Shown here piece after piece: positions 40,554-51,684 of a stretch of 64,000 nucleotides of DNA. Positions within the stretch are counted from its first letter, which is position 1. Each line of letters begins with the position of its first letter. Under the pieces are notes generated by a model that had not been told where the DNA came from, did not search any database, and worked only from the letters and a program-made list of their open reading frames with translations. Source of the DNA: Loxodes magnus (Eukaryota; Ciliophora; Karyorelictea; Loxodida; Loxodidae); contig CAMPDV010000111.1 of assembly GCA_946699065.1 (NCBI GenBank), positions 1 through 64,000 on the forward strand. The letters are read 5' to 3'. The position numbers and the translations under genes were made by a program.

Positions 40554-42868
40554 TCACTTGATGTATTTCTACTTGTCCTTTACACTCATTGTAGTATTAG
40601 CCATTACGCAGTTCTAAAATGATAAGCCATAGTCACCATATACTTTACTCCAGTCAGTCTAAATAATTAATAATTGGGAATGTTGAAATTTGAACTTACC
40701 TATTACTAATTATTTGTTTATTCTCCATTCAATATCCTTCCTAAGTTCCATCTTCGAATGTTGTAGTCTTTTGCTTAAGGTGTTACAAATATGCTCTGAT
40801 TGCTTGATACCAACCATTGGTTGTCCCTAGATAATGATAAACTACCCACTGTGTCCGTATGACCCAATAATACACAGATACACTATCCAGTATTGATATT
40901 TCAGATTCTTATACTCTTGTCTTCAGATCCAGATAAAATATACTTGTTGTTACTTGAGAATATTACCGAAAAGACATAAGATGAGTGTCCCGATAAGACC
41001 ATTGTACAAGACAGAGTTCGAGAGTTCCATAAACGAATTGTTTTGTCACCCGATCCAGATATGATGTAAGTGGAATCACTGGATATAGCCACAGCTAATA
41101 CAGAATATGTGTGACCACTCATGGTCTTACAGGTACCTGTCTTGATATTGTAAAGTCTAAGAGTAGTATCTACACTTCCCGATACAATGAACTCTGAATC
41201 ACTGGATATAGCCACAGAAGATACATAACCAGTGTGACCACTCATGGTCTTACAGGTACCTGTCTTGACGTCCCATAGTCTCACCGTCTAATCTACACTT
41301 CCCGATACGATGAACTCTGAATCACTCGATATAGACACAGATCATACAGTACTAGTGTGACCACTCATGGTCTTACAGGTACCTGTCTTGACGTCCCATA
41401 GTCTCACCGTATTATCTGCACTTCCCGATACGATGAACTCTGAATCACTCGATATAGCCACAGCATATACATGACTAGTGTGACCACTCATGGTCTTACA
41501 GGTACCTGTGGCTATGTTGTAGAGTCTTAGAGTTTTGTCACGAGATCCAGATACTATTAAGTTAGCATCTGGAGAGATGGCAACTGAAGTGACTGAGTCT
41601 GAGTGGCCAGTGAGTATGTGAGGGTGTTCAGTTGAGATTGAGGTTAGATTAGCGTTAGAGAGGTCGCAGTTGATAAATTTAGTATTACGCATGTTGGTTG
41701 ATGAGAGATTAGAGTTGGAGAAATTGCAGGAGGTGAAGATCGTGTCCGAAAGATCAGAGTTTGTTAAGTCAGTGCTTGATAAGTTTTAATTTGTGAATTA
41801 GAAATTCATGTAGTTCAATATTGTAAATGAGTTTGAAGCTAACTGTGATATTTAAGTTTGATTTCTCGAAAGATTCAATACTTACAAACATTTTTATTAC
41901 AAATCTTAATCACTTAGTTTAAACAACTCATACAAAACTGAAACTTGCTTCATTAGACTTACTTTATTCAAAATATTCTAACCCAAATTTTAAACCGATA
42001 GATTTTAACTTTTAAATTCAATAATGATCTATCGCAATTTATCAATATTTAAATCTCCGAAATCTTAAATTTACTAATTAGCCACATATGGCTACACTTA
42101 TACCTATTATATCATTTCTGGAAGGTTTTAACTGTTTTACTAATCTACCTATCGATTTTCCTAGAAATATTGTTCAATTAACGAAATCGCCAACTACTTT
42201 GTCAGTAACTAACCATTAATCTTTTATTTTATAAACAATGTTACACCGAAAATTTACTACTATAAAAAGATCGATTAATCAACTTCGCTGACAACTAAAC
42301 TTTATTCCCTCTTTAGTTAGCCTATCTCACTCAGAATTCGATTAAATTATTCCTAATGTGCCTATTAATTTACTTAACCCTGTTAGAACTATTAACTAGC
42401 CTAAATATCCTGGTTTAACCTATCGAGACGAAATAATAACTCTTAAATTCGACTATTCTTAACTTTCTTTACATTTATTTTATTCTTTAGCAATTATTAA
42501 ACAGTCATTCTCAAAATTAACTTAAATAAATCTTGATTTTCTTCTATACTTTTTCTTTCTCCTTCGCTTTGCGCTTATTACTTTTCTTAAATCTCTTGTA
42601 ACTCCTTTACCTGCTTATTAAATTGATTTTATTAACTGAAAATGTTTAACTAATAGTCTAAATTTTGAGGCTAAATTATGAAACCTTAAAGCTAGTCAAG
42701 TCTCATATTATACATTTATTAATGAACCCTACATACCACCAGCTAAGTCAATTAATAGATTGCCTATAAACAGTTCAGACATGAACAACAACCACATGGT
42801 AACTATTTTGCTTGATGAGTACCTTAGTTATAATAATTTCCACAGTTTGGACACTAACTATTATTCAT
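40554..42868 (-). CDS. RING/coiled-coil/pentapeptide/WD40 protein, 757 aa
   Basis: CDS is complement(40554-40658, 40700-42868). The ATG at 42868 is chosen because a zinc-binding motif starts at once: Cys 6, 9, 25, 27, 30, 33 and 46 plus His 49, with an LPCGC core, give a RING-like finger (possible E3 ubiquitin ligase). Residues about 60-290 are Gln/Glu-rich and helical. Residues about 330-410 are pentapeptide repeats (xxxDL, xxxNL). Residues about 421-716 form seven WD40 repeats, enough for one propeller, each starting GHT or GHS with RLWD-type ends. In-frame TAA/TAG sit at Gln-like sites, e.g. SVDQTVRLWD. Two in-frame TGAs (41342-41344, 40901-40903) fall on blade Trp positions (STVWSVSIS; IRIWNINTG). 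The final TGA at 40554-40556 is the stop. RING plus propeller suggests a substrate-recruiting ligase; this is inference. Blades 2-4 are nearly identical, a sign of recent internal duplication. Confidence 0.88.
40659..40699 (-). other. 41-nt spliceosomal intron
   Basis: The donor GTAAGTTC follows codon 723 and the acceptor is AATTATTTAG. Length 41 is not a multiple of three, so removal is needed to keep frame. Afterwards the protein continues as TDWSKVYGDYGLSFQ and reaches a TGA stop 35 codons on. It interrupts in phase 0. It is much longer than the 15-nt introns of heterotrich ciliates, which argues mildly for a karyorelict. Confidence 0.75.
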
Positions 42869-43340
42869 TTGTAAAAACAATTTTTAATTTTTTTTTATAT
42901 AGATAAATTATGATAGAAAGATAATTCAAAATTTAAAAATAAAATTATTAAATTTAAAATTTAAATTTAACTAAAATAGTCTTGAGATTTTTTTTCCTTG
43001 TTGGAATTTCTTTCTTCAAATAAAATTGTTATAAAGTTTTTAAAAAATTTTTCAACTTAAACTCTTTCATTTTATCTTCTTCTTTAGCTATATTATCTTC
43101 TTTATCAATTTATTTATTCTAATATCCCACTTGCTCAGCTTTTTCTTTTTATTCATCATGTTCTTTCGCTTCTTTACCCTTAGTCACAGAAATTTCATAT
43201 TATAAGTTTTTTTCTAATTCGATTAATTCTAATCTCTTAAGCAACATCCTATTGAAAATTTTAATTTCCAGATAAATTATTCCTAATTTTTTTTTGGAAA
43301 TTAGATGATTTAATTTTATTCATATTTTATTAGTCTTCTA

Positions 43341-44312
43341 ATTTAGCCAGATCCAAAAAAAATGATAGAATTGTTCAAAAAAGGCTTTTATACCACCTCC
43401 TAAAAAGGGGAGAGAAAGTAAGAACCCTCATCTTTAACTCAAACATCTTCTTCCTAGAAATAATCTTCTACTCAAAACCTTCAAGAATAATAGACTCAAC
43501 TAGGAACTTCCAGATCAACTTAAAAGATTGGACAAAAGCGCCAAAAGGCTACCTCGATGACACCAACTGAAGAGGAAGGACCTAGAAAGGTGCTGGAGAC
43601 GCAAGAAGTAGCAGCCGTGCGAGAGTTTGCGATGCCACAGTTCCAGGAAGAACAGGCATAAATTTTAGTCGCATTCTCTGACCTGAAGGAGGAAGTAAAG
43701 AAGCTACGATTAGAGAATAGAGCTCTAAAAAATCAAGTTACTGAGCTCAAGGAATGGAAAGAAAGCTTCTGGGAGATCTACGATCGAGAGCAAAACACTT
43801 TCTTGAGGGAAATGGGATTGCTGCAGCAGAGAACAACTGTGCTTGAAGAGAACAGCAAGTAGCAACAGTAGTAGGAATTCAAAGTTAGGACAATTCAAGA
43901 TCCAATGGATATAGAAGGAGCTATTAACTTACCGAGGAGTCCAGACAAGAAATGAATTAGGAATAAACCAAGATGTTTTGTATGGAAAAAAACTGGACAT
44001 AAATATAGACAATGTTAGAAATTGAAATTAATTAAATAATAGTACTGGAATAGAAAATAATAAGAAAAATAATAGTACTAATATTAGGATAAGATTAGAC
44101 GAGAATTCTGTAACTAATTTTATCCGTCAGGAAGTCAAATCTACAAACCGAAGTGGTATTCAATCTAAGGCGACTGAAGAAAGAGTCCTGAAGGGAGCTG
44201 GTTCCAGCCAGGCTATCAAACTGGTCCTGTGAACACGAGATTGAAAGTCCTCCAAGTTCACTAAACTCCAATTTAAACTTTTTAATTTAGTAATTTATTT
44301 AGCCAGATCCAA
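43341..44312 (+). mobile_element. CCHC-only retroelement 1 with 16-bp target duplication
   Basis: The 16-mer atttagccagatccaa is present identically at 43341-43356 and 44297-44312 and brackets a 940-bp insert. The insert carries one plus-strand ORF whose ATG is six bases inside the left duplication. Its 3' end is AT-rich without a clear poly(A). The insert lies, in opposite orientation, in the C-terminal coding part of LINE A; removing the insert and one duplication restores LINE A frame across the junction. Direct duplications of this length are typical of target-primed reverse transcription. Confidence 0.85.
43362..44296 (+). CDS. Coiled-coil/CCHC ORF1- or Gag-like protein, element 1
   Basis: No frameshift is seen from ATG 43362. 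Residues 1-65 are Ser/Thr/Gln-rich and unstructured (SSSQKQSSTQNLQEQQTQ). Residues about 85-180 are an acidic/basic heptad-like coiled coil (LKEEVKKLRLENRALKNQV), and DPMDIEG follows. Near residue 204 comes a knuckle RCFVWKKTGHKYRQC. It matches C-x2-C-x4-H-x4-C except that the second Cys is TGG (Trp), so zinc binding is probably lost. The tail has FYPSGSQIYKPK. In-frame TGAs occur at 43953-43955 and 44175-44177. The second aligns with a TGA in element 2, but coding-like sequence continues (RKSPEGSWFQPGY), so the true end is unclear: 271 aa if it stops there. Family role: RNA/DNA-binding partner of a reverse transcriptase. No RT is attached. Confidence 0.75.
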
Positions 44313-47300
44313 TCTTTGCTAATAATTCTTCTATTATTTTAAATAGCAACCACAATCCGGAATATGTTCAAATTAATCAAATTTTCCACATGTGTAATTA
44401 AGATTCTCACTTAAACAATATCTGTCTTAAAGATCCTTTAGAAAGTTGTCGCTTTATGTTCTAGGTTTTTTATACTAATTATTTATTTTCGCTATTTATT
44501 TATTTAATTTTGGATAGGCAATATAAGGAATTATTATTATTTTTCTAATTATTTTTAAATCACTTTACAGTGGGTATCCTTTTTTATCTTTAAATAGTTA
44601 CTTTATAAAATTTATGTTGAACCTTCTTTTTTAACATATTTCGAAAAAGTATTTATGCTAAAATTATATTCCTAATTATTAATATCTATTACGTAATTAT
44701 CAATAAGTTTTGTTACTTAATCTCTATATTAATATCCTACTTAACAGTTGTTCTTAAAAAGAAATCCTATTGTTTATTAGGGAAGATTATACTTTCTTAT
44801 CATATTTTGTAAAAAAATTTTAAAAACTCAAGAGCCATTATATGCTAAAATAGCATTCAGTTAAGATCTATATAACAGGATTCATTAAAAGTATTTCAAG
44901 GAGCTTAAAAGGCATTCCTTGCTATTAAACTCATACTTTAGTTAATTTTATTTAGTGTTCCAGTAACTCCATTTTAGATTACTCAAGGTACTAGTTCACC
45001 AACATATTCTGCTTTAGAGAGTGTGAACGTTCGGCACAAAGTCTTAAAATGTCAAGTTATCACATTTTTATCCTAGATAATGTAAATACTGCCTTTTTTA
45101 TAGCAGACAGATAATTAATTGATGCCTATTTACAGTGATTAATTAAATCTTTTTTTAATGAAGAATTACTCCTAAATATAAAATTTGCTATTTTTTATGT
45201 AATATCATTATTTCCAATCTTCAAGTTTAAGTTATTCCCTTTTCTTTTATGCTTTTTTAGAAACGGAATTGCTTCACATTTGGAGGCATTTATTTTAAGT
45301 TAAGTTCGGTTAAAAGCTCTGTTTGTTTCATCTATTAATGATTACATGTTCTTTTAAGATTTTGAAAGGAGTACTAAATCATTTGCCTATCCTCTGCAAG
45401 TAAAAATATTATTGAAATTATTACATTTGAATCTAATACTATTTATTATACTTTATATATGTCTGATAACAATATCATAATATAACAACGCTAATACTGG
45501 TCCGTGTGAACTTCCTTACATTACTCCATTGTTGTGTTTAAGCTTTTTAGAATAGCTTCCATCTAAGAGGAATTAAGAACTTAGATTTTAATTGAAAGAT
45601 TCGAGTGCTAATATCAATCCTAAAGGTAATTTAACACGTCTCAGCTAATCAAAAAGCATCATCTTTCTATCGAGTCAAACATTTTCTCCACGTCAATCAA
45701 AGTAGCTATTAGTTTAGTTTTACCTTTGGCTTACTTTCGAAATAAATCTATAATTGATTATATTACCAAGATCTACTTAATTGTTTGTCTGCTTTTCATA
45801 AATCCCACTTAGCTTGGGTAAATTAAGTTTCTCTAGCATATTATATTGTATAATCTTTTCGTTAGAGCTTTATAATACAATTTCAATATAGAATTGGCTA
45901 GTGAGATTGGTTGCCAACTTTTTCATTCATCTTTATTACCATTTTTCAAAATTGGAATAATAACTGAAGTATTAAGCTCGTCAGGTATTCTTCCAAGTCT
46001 AAGCATATTATTTAAAAAAGAATGAACTATCATAGTAAGGTAATTTCCTGCATACTTCAACAATTCTCCCTTAATTCCATCTGCCGCTTTACTATTTGGA
46101 ATTTTTTTTAGAATTTCTTAAATTTCTTTCAAAGTGAAAAGTTCTAAATCTTATAAACATGATAATGAATATCTAATAAGTTCTTAATTATTTTAGAATA
46201 TTTTATTTATTCTTTGGTTGCTAAAGTCAATCTATTTCTTTGTCAAGTTTAAATGCTTTTAAATACTAAATTTTCTCATGAATCAACAAAATTTTCTTAT
46301 TTCTCTTGGTTAAAAATCATTTTATTTCTTTGTCTAAGATTAAGAATTTTTTTAGCTTGTGAAAACATATCTTTATTATTTTCATTGAGAAGGAGGAATT
46401 TTTTTCTTCGTTTTATTTTTCTTAAATTATCACAGGTGCAGTTTAAAATTTTTTCATAATTTACTGGATTTGTTATGAAGGTTAATGACTTATTAATTAA
46501 TTCTTCCAAACTACGCTTGAGTTTCTTTATATACTTAATTTGCCCTTTTAGCTTCAATATACTTCTTCGTGAAGTCTTTTGTAAGTTTATTATATTTAGA
46601 GTCTGGAATAAATGGACCTAATATTTCAACTGCAGTATCTTATATATTGCGTTTAATACATGAGTATTAATCCTCTAAATTATTCCTATCAATTTGAAAA
46701 AATTAATTATAAGTTTCAAAAAAATATTCTTAATATTTTACCTGTTAATAGGGCCTTGCATCCTGTTAATTTTATTCTTTCTTTAGGTAATTATGTCCTA
46801 ATAGAGAATAGTGTTGAAGAGAACGTTTACCGTAATTGATATGTGATCAGTAAATAGTTAGTTATAATGAGACTTGAAGTTTTCAAATTGATTAATATTC
46901 AGGTGATTGCTTATTACAATATAGTCATTGCAATACATAAAACCTGTTCCTTTATGTATGCAAGTGTTGCTGTTCGCATTATTTACTATTTCAAGATCAT
47001 TCTGAATAAGAAATTCCTAGAATCTGTTTGTATTATCATAGTCATTATTAGGATTATCTCCATAATCTTATAGAGGAGCATTGAAATCTCCCATTAGAAT
47101 ATGTGGGTTATTTGGGAATTGATTAAGTAGCATATTAATATAGTCATATGCTTGTTCTTTTATGTTCTCATTTTTGCTATTATCTGGCATGTAACAGGAC
47201 TTAATAAATATATTGTCCAGTTTGGCTGTGATAAATCGATTCTAGGATACATCAATTTTATTAGTTTCTTCATTAATATTGAGTTCTTCTTTAATAACTA

Positions 47301-47540
47301 GACATACACCTCCTCCTTTTCCTGAATTTTTGTAATAAGTCCTATAACCTTATATTAATATTGGAGGGAAATCTTGTTTTTACCAAGTTTCATTAATTGA
47401 AAAAATGACCAATACTATTTTCTCTTATGAATTCTTCTACTGCATATAGTTTGCTTGCTATTCCATTTATGTTGACATGTCCAATCTTAATTTGATTGAC
47501 GATACTTCTTTTTTAGTGGTTGTCTTGATCTAAATTAATT

Positions 47541-48760
47541 TGTTTTCCTTGCTGATTTAGTTAAGAGACTCCTTTCAACCCAAGTTCATAAATTAAAATT
47601 TCTTTTTTTTGTCCACTCTTAGCTATTTTGAATTAACATTGCATTTTTCATGAAAGCCTAATTTTCTTCCATTTTATTGATATATTATTTAGTAGATGGA
47701 AAATATGGATTTGGATATTTTATCTTTAATTAATTTATAGAATCTTATTCCAAAGAATTTGCTTGACTATCCTATTTTAGATTTTATGAATGAGAGTTGT
47801 TGAAAATCTAAAAAGATTATTCACAGAATTTTATAGATAGAAATGTTAAATTGGAAGAAATTTACTAATTTAATATTTGGTTCTATTTCAGATTTTCCAT
47901 TAAAGTACATTTTTCTGATGCCACTTTATCAAAAGCTTTGATTTAATTGATTAATTGCTCATTTAGTTGATCATATTATTTCTACAATTTTATGTATTAT
48001 TAAACTTCTTAAAGTAGTTAACAAATTTATATTTCTTATTTTTTTTTTAATTTCTAATTAATTTTATTAATATATGTTTTATAATATGCTTTTGATAATT
48101 CTAGTTATTTATCAAGGTTTATTGTCTTACTTTTAACTGTTTTTATTACATTCAATTTAATCGAATTACTGATTACTATTATTCAAAAATAAATCTTAAG
48201 TTTATGTATTTTTTGACTATTGTAAAAGTATATTTTTATTTAAATTTTAGTTCAGATTTGAAAGCATATCTTTAGAGATCGGAGTGTCTTAGATAATATC
48301 TTAATTTACAAAGATTTTTTGGATGATCTTTTTGTATCTTCGCCAGTAGTATTTTAGGCGGTTAAACTAGTTTTCTACCTATAGGTTTATTTATAAGTAG
48401 TTCTTAAACTTAAAATTAATTTAATAATTAATTCATAAGCAAAACATCTTTAAATATAATTAATTTATAACTATCTTATTAATATGAAATCTCCTTTACT
48501 TGTCATGTCACTTGTTAGTTTATACAAAGTCTCTTGAAGTAGCGTAAAACTCATTGAAATCGCTCATTTCTTTCTTCTGGTACAGATTTGGAATAAACAT
48601 CAATTCTTGCTTATTCCATTTTTTACCTTTGGTATTGTTTTTTATATAAGTCCTTTCCAAACATCTATTTGATTCTTTTTTGAAGCAAACTAATTTTATT
48701 AAATTAATTAATTTCCCTCTAATTATTTTTTCTGTAGATGTCACCCTCAATCATATATTA
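47541..48760 (-). pseudogene. LINE A upstream ORF remnant, coiled coil
   Basis: Upstream of the endonuclease and on the same strand, plausible coding blocks lie in shifting frames. About 48557-48430 reads MSFTLLQETLYKLTSDMTSK. About 48400-48180 reads NKPIGRKLVQPPKILLAKIQ and on. About 48150-47540 is Gln/Lys-rich helix such as KLQKQYDQLNEQLINQIKAF. The likely identity is the RNA-binding ORF1 or N-terminal extension of LINE A, broken by at least two frameshifts. No zinc knuckle is seen. Frame choice rests on composition only, because nearly all frames are open in this code. Confidence 0.5.
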
Positions 48761-48825
48761 AAAAGTTTGTTAGGTTTTATCAAAGCATTAAAAATAAAAT
48801 TTATTTTTAATTTTTGGATAAAATA

Positions 48826-49345
48826 GATAAATAATAAATAAATTTGATTATAGAGCGCGTAACACTCTCGTTGGTGCGCAGCTCTTAAAAAAAAAAATGT
48901 TTCATACTGACAAGAATGTTTGTTACTGATAAAATTATCAGATACTGATAAATCTTGTTCAATACTGGTATAATTATTCAGTACTGATAAGAATGTTCAA
49001 TACTGATATAATTTTAGAATACTCGTAATCTTTAATACTTGCTGGAGGTCCAAGGACATGGCAGTATTGTGTCTCATTGCATCACCAAAGCAGAGGACAA
49101 CATGAGTCAATTATGGGTACTTAAATTCCCCACCTCTGATGAAGCTCGCAATATTATTTCTTTTTTGTTCCAGTATTAAGAATAAACGAACCAAGTCAAG
49201 CCAACGTCGAAGGTCTAAGGACATGGCAGTATTGTGTCTCATTGCATCACCAAAGCAGAGGACGACATGAGTCAATTATGGGTACTTAACTTCCCCAACC
49301 TCTGATGAAAATGACCTTGCTGTTCACCTTCGAACAACTATGGCG
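48826..49345 (-). mobile_element. Hairpin-tailed SINE-like element, copy 2
   Basis: Read on the minus strand, the 3' end is a GAGCTGCG...CGCTC module (48846-48886) followed by a TTTATTTATTATTTATC tail. Upstream lie a short T-run, a degenerate repeat of ATACTGATAA-like units (48905-49030) and two nearly identical GC-richer segments. The module and the segment with GGGGAA and GTACCC match copy 1 at 51685-52088. The left (5') limit near 49345 is a guess. No ORF is evident. Alternatively it is the 3' end of an unrelated LINE. Confidence 0.6.
49047..49309. repeat. 97/98-bp direct repeat pair
   Basis: Copies at 49047-49143 and 49212-49309 differ by about three substitutions and one indel (roughly 96% identity). 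Each starts GGTC(C/T)AAGGACATGG and ends CTCTGATGAA. Their start-to-start distance is 165 bp. They are markedly richer in GC than the flanks. They lie inside the SINE-like copy 2, so they may be a duplicated element body. Confidence 0.9.
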
Positions 49346-49550
49346 GTTTTAAAAATTTTAATATAATAAAAAATTCTTTTCTGTGTACCCTATCCTCTAA
49401 GAATCATCACATAATTGATTCCCTTTTGATTACTTGACTAATTATCTAAATTTTTTATATTTTATTAAAATTTAAATTAGCTAGTTCAATTTTATCATGT
49501 AGCGAGTAAATCTCAATCAATCTAATATATTGCTATTTAGTAAAATAATT

Positions 49551-50267
49551 TCAAGTGAACTATTTCTAAGGTGATAATTTATATATAAAGCACTTAGTAA
49601 TGTAATAAATCTAAATTAAATTAAAATATTAAGCTATCGTTTTTTTTCCATTATCCCAATTTTGCACTTATTTTCTTCAATCAGCATAGTAGTAAGTTCC
49701 TTTTCCTTAACTCAGACCTTCTACTCATTGACCTTCATATCGAGATCCATCCTTATACTTATAAACTCCATATCCATGCATCTTTCCATTTCTCTTCTCT
49801 CCAACATATCCTACCTCGTTTTTTTATACTTTCACTTTCTTATTTGTTCCAACTTCTTTTTACTCTTCTACTTCAAATTTCTCCACGTTACTCTTTATTA
49901 TCTCAAACTCTCTCATTTCTTGTTGTATTATCTCCTACTCTCTCATTTCTTGCTTTATCTTCTCTAACTTCTGCAATGACGTTTCTAAACTCATTCTTTG
50001 ATCAGCTTCTTATTTTCAACTCCCCCTTATTATCACCTCTATCACACAATTCACAGGTGTTTCCTCTCTTTCACCTCTCTTTATCCCTTCTCGATACTCT
50101 CCTTCTTCTACTTCTTCGAAAGGTATTTATCTTATCACTATCTCCCGTAAAACAACTCCATAAGAATATATGTCAGAATAGATACTATATCTCGGTTTCA
50201 TTTCAAATAACTCAGGAGCCATCCATCTTATTATTCCAACCCATTTTTTAGTGCTCAAGTATTTCAT
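49551..50267 (-). pseudogene. Kinase/coiled-coil/MORN gene fragment, 5' truncated
   Basis: The minus frame from about 50267 begins after the activation loop of a protein kinase: GIIRWMAPELFE (subdomain VIII), YSDIYSYGVVL (IX) and VIIRGSWKQEADQRMS (XI), where the invariant Trp is TGA at 50016-50018. A Glu/Lys coiled coil follows (EIIQQEMREFEIIKS). Then come MORN repeats, GKMHGYGVYKYKDGSRYEGQW and on (first 20: GKMHGYGVYKYKDGSRYEGQ), with the MORN Trp as TGA at 49725-49727. The N-lobe, the HRD catalytic loop and DFG are absent, and the 5' side is occupied by a hairpin-tailed element, so this is a cut-off gene. The first terminal TGA is at 49551-49553. TKL-type kinases joined to MORN repeats are plausible ciliate membrane-associated signalling proteins; substrate unknown. 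Confidence 0.8.
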
Positions 50268-50693
50268 AACATAAATAAAATAAATTAAGCTGATTATTGA
50301 ACATGTAGTACCTCGTTGAGGGCCACAATTCTTTCATTATTAAATATTAAATATTAAAAAAAGTGTTCTCATGCTTCTTGTTTTCATTCTATTCGTTTAA
50401 TGATTCACTTCAGCTTCTCAAATGAGGAATCTTTTTATTAAAAATTATTCTTAAATCTTGAATCAATTACTCCAGTATTCTTGAGTAAAGTCCAAATAAG
50501 AATTAGTAATTTATCATTAGCATGCCCGTCAGTCAAACTTTCATACTGCTAGCGAGAACCCTCAGGCAAGTTAGATTTGTCTCTTCTAAGCTAGTCCACC
50601 CTTCCCGCTGTAGCATCTGTGTGAGATTACTCCAATATAGTATAAACTGACCGATTGCCTACTAGTTTTCCTGACCGTGGCCGACATCCATTT
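50268..50693 (-). mobile_element. Hairpin-tailed SINE-like element, copy 3
   Basis: On the minus strand the end reads GTGGCCCTCAACGAGG, TACTACATG, AATAATC, then TTTATTTTATTTATG (tail 50270-50287, module 50288-50330). This aligns with the 3' ends at 51691-51757 and 48826-48886. The body to about 50693 is partly GC-rich (50530-50690) and not obviously similar to the other bodies. It abuts the truncated kinase fragment and probably inserted there. Its apparent open frame (e.g. LTDGHANDKLLILIW) could be a coincidence of the stop-poor code; a 5'-truncated coding element is the alternative. Confidence 0.5.
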
Positions 50694-51684
50694 TTTAATT
50701 TAATATAAAATTAAAGTATCGTCACCTTTATTTGGCTATTCACTAAATTAGAGCTTTAGAAGTTTTTTCTTGTAAGAAGTATATATATAAATTGGAGAGA
50801 AGAAGTAATCACTTAAACAAATAATTATGAAGTGAAGTTATTGGTATTAATCGGCTACTTTATTTTAATTATGTTCAAGTATCGTTCTTTTTATCTTCCA
50901 ACTAATCTCAATTGCTTCTTGTACTTTCTTGTTGTTCTTCTTTAGACTCCAAATATTTATTTGTAATTTATCCTTCAATTTACATTTTTTTAATATTCCT
51001 GTGAAAATTTCTAATTTTAAGATCTGTATCCATTTGTTTTTGAGAAGTGAATTGCTAGTTTATGTAGAGCTGATCATAAGTAATTAGTTTTTTCAATTTT
51101 TATCCAGGAAATTTATCAGAAAATCTTATAAATAAGCCCAAATAGTAGACACATTCGAATATATGCTTAAATTAATCTTTACTTATGCATGGATAGAGCA
51201 TGTTTTTCACTGGATAAAATTGCGTATATGAATCATATTGAAAATTATAAGATTAAGTGCGCAACTTAAAGATTTAAATTATTTCTTTCATATATTCCTT
51301 GCTAAATTTAGTATAGTTTATACCAAAAAATTTCTAAATTCTTTCAAGTTGCTCTCTGAATATCTATGCAGTGGGTATGTCTCCATAGCTTATAATTGAT
51401 TCTTAATAAAATTAATTTTTTATAATATCTTTGATAAGTTTCTCAATTGAAAGCTAGTTAGAAAACATAATTTAATTGTCATTATTAATTCCATAAAACT
51501 AAATTATCTTTTATAATTACTAAAAGTACTAAGATTTTTAGTTATAATTGCATTCAAAGAGACTACCTATATCGGATTCTGGATAAGTCCTAGCTTCGTT
51601 TCGTATTTTAAAGTAGAATTGGAAAAAGTGTTAAGCCATTATATGTTAAAATGGTAGTCAGTTAAAGTCTATGTAACAAGCCTT

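Larger units (their letters stand above)
42970..47540 (-). pseudogene. LINE A ORF2: endonuclease/RT/zinc domain, decayed
   Basis: Read 47540 downwards. The AP-endonuclease domain shows ININGIASK, NETW (47383-47394), GDFNAP (about 47077-47091) and TDHIS (about 46843). A linker follows. The RT has NSKAADGIKGELLKYAG, PISLANSILKL, motif A LIDVEKMFDSI (Asp at 45692-45694), motif B GVMQGSSHGPV and motif C GQANDLVLL (about 45378-45389), where the catalytic YADD has become QAND. A C-terminal CCHC domain near 44380-44440 (YTCGKFDQFEHIPDC) aligns with LINE B. Frameshifts lie near 47395 (T-run), 46160 and 45660. The C-terminal tail resumes at 43340 and ends near 42970, split by a 940-bp insertion. Such ORF2 proteins nick DNA and reverse-transcribe their own RNA; this copy cannot. 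Confidence 0.85.

Noticed and set aside
43357-44296. Ciliate internal eliminated sequence
   Set aside because: The 16-bp duplication and coding content fit a retroelement better; elimination cannot be judged without macronuclear reads.
42970-44460. Tandem paralogue of the RING/WD40 gene upstream of it
   Set aside because: The Cys-rich block looked RING-like at first, but it aligns better with the C-terminal zinc domain of LINE B, so it is the end of LINE A.
46253-47073. Plus-strand frames at 46253-46459 and 46867-47073
   Set aside because: They oppose the LINE A endonuclease and linker, which has clear motifs on the minus strand.
48846-48886. tRNA gene
   Set aside because: It has a short stem pattern but no cloverleaf, anticodon arm or full A and B boxes.
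49662-50251. Hydrophobic plus-strand proteins
   Set aside because: They are antisense to the kinase/MORN fragment; Leu/Ser/Phe richness is the mirror of Glu/Lys/Arg codons.
50331-50693. N-terminal half of the kinase gene
   Set aside because: The frame looks protein-like, but the segment ends in the shared hairpin/TTTA module and shows no kinase motif, so I treat it as a mobile element.
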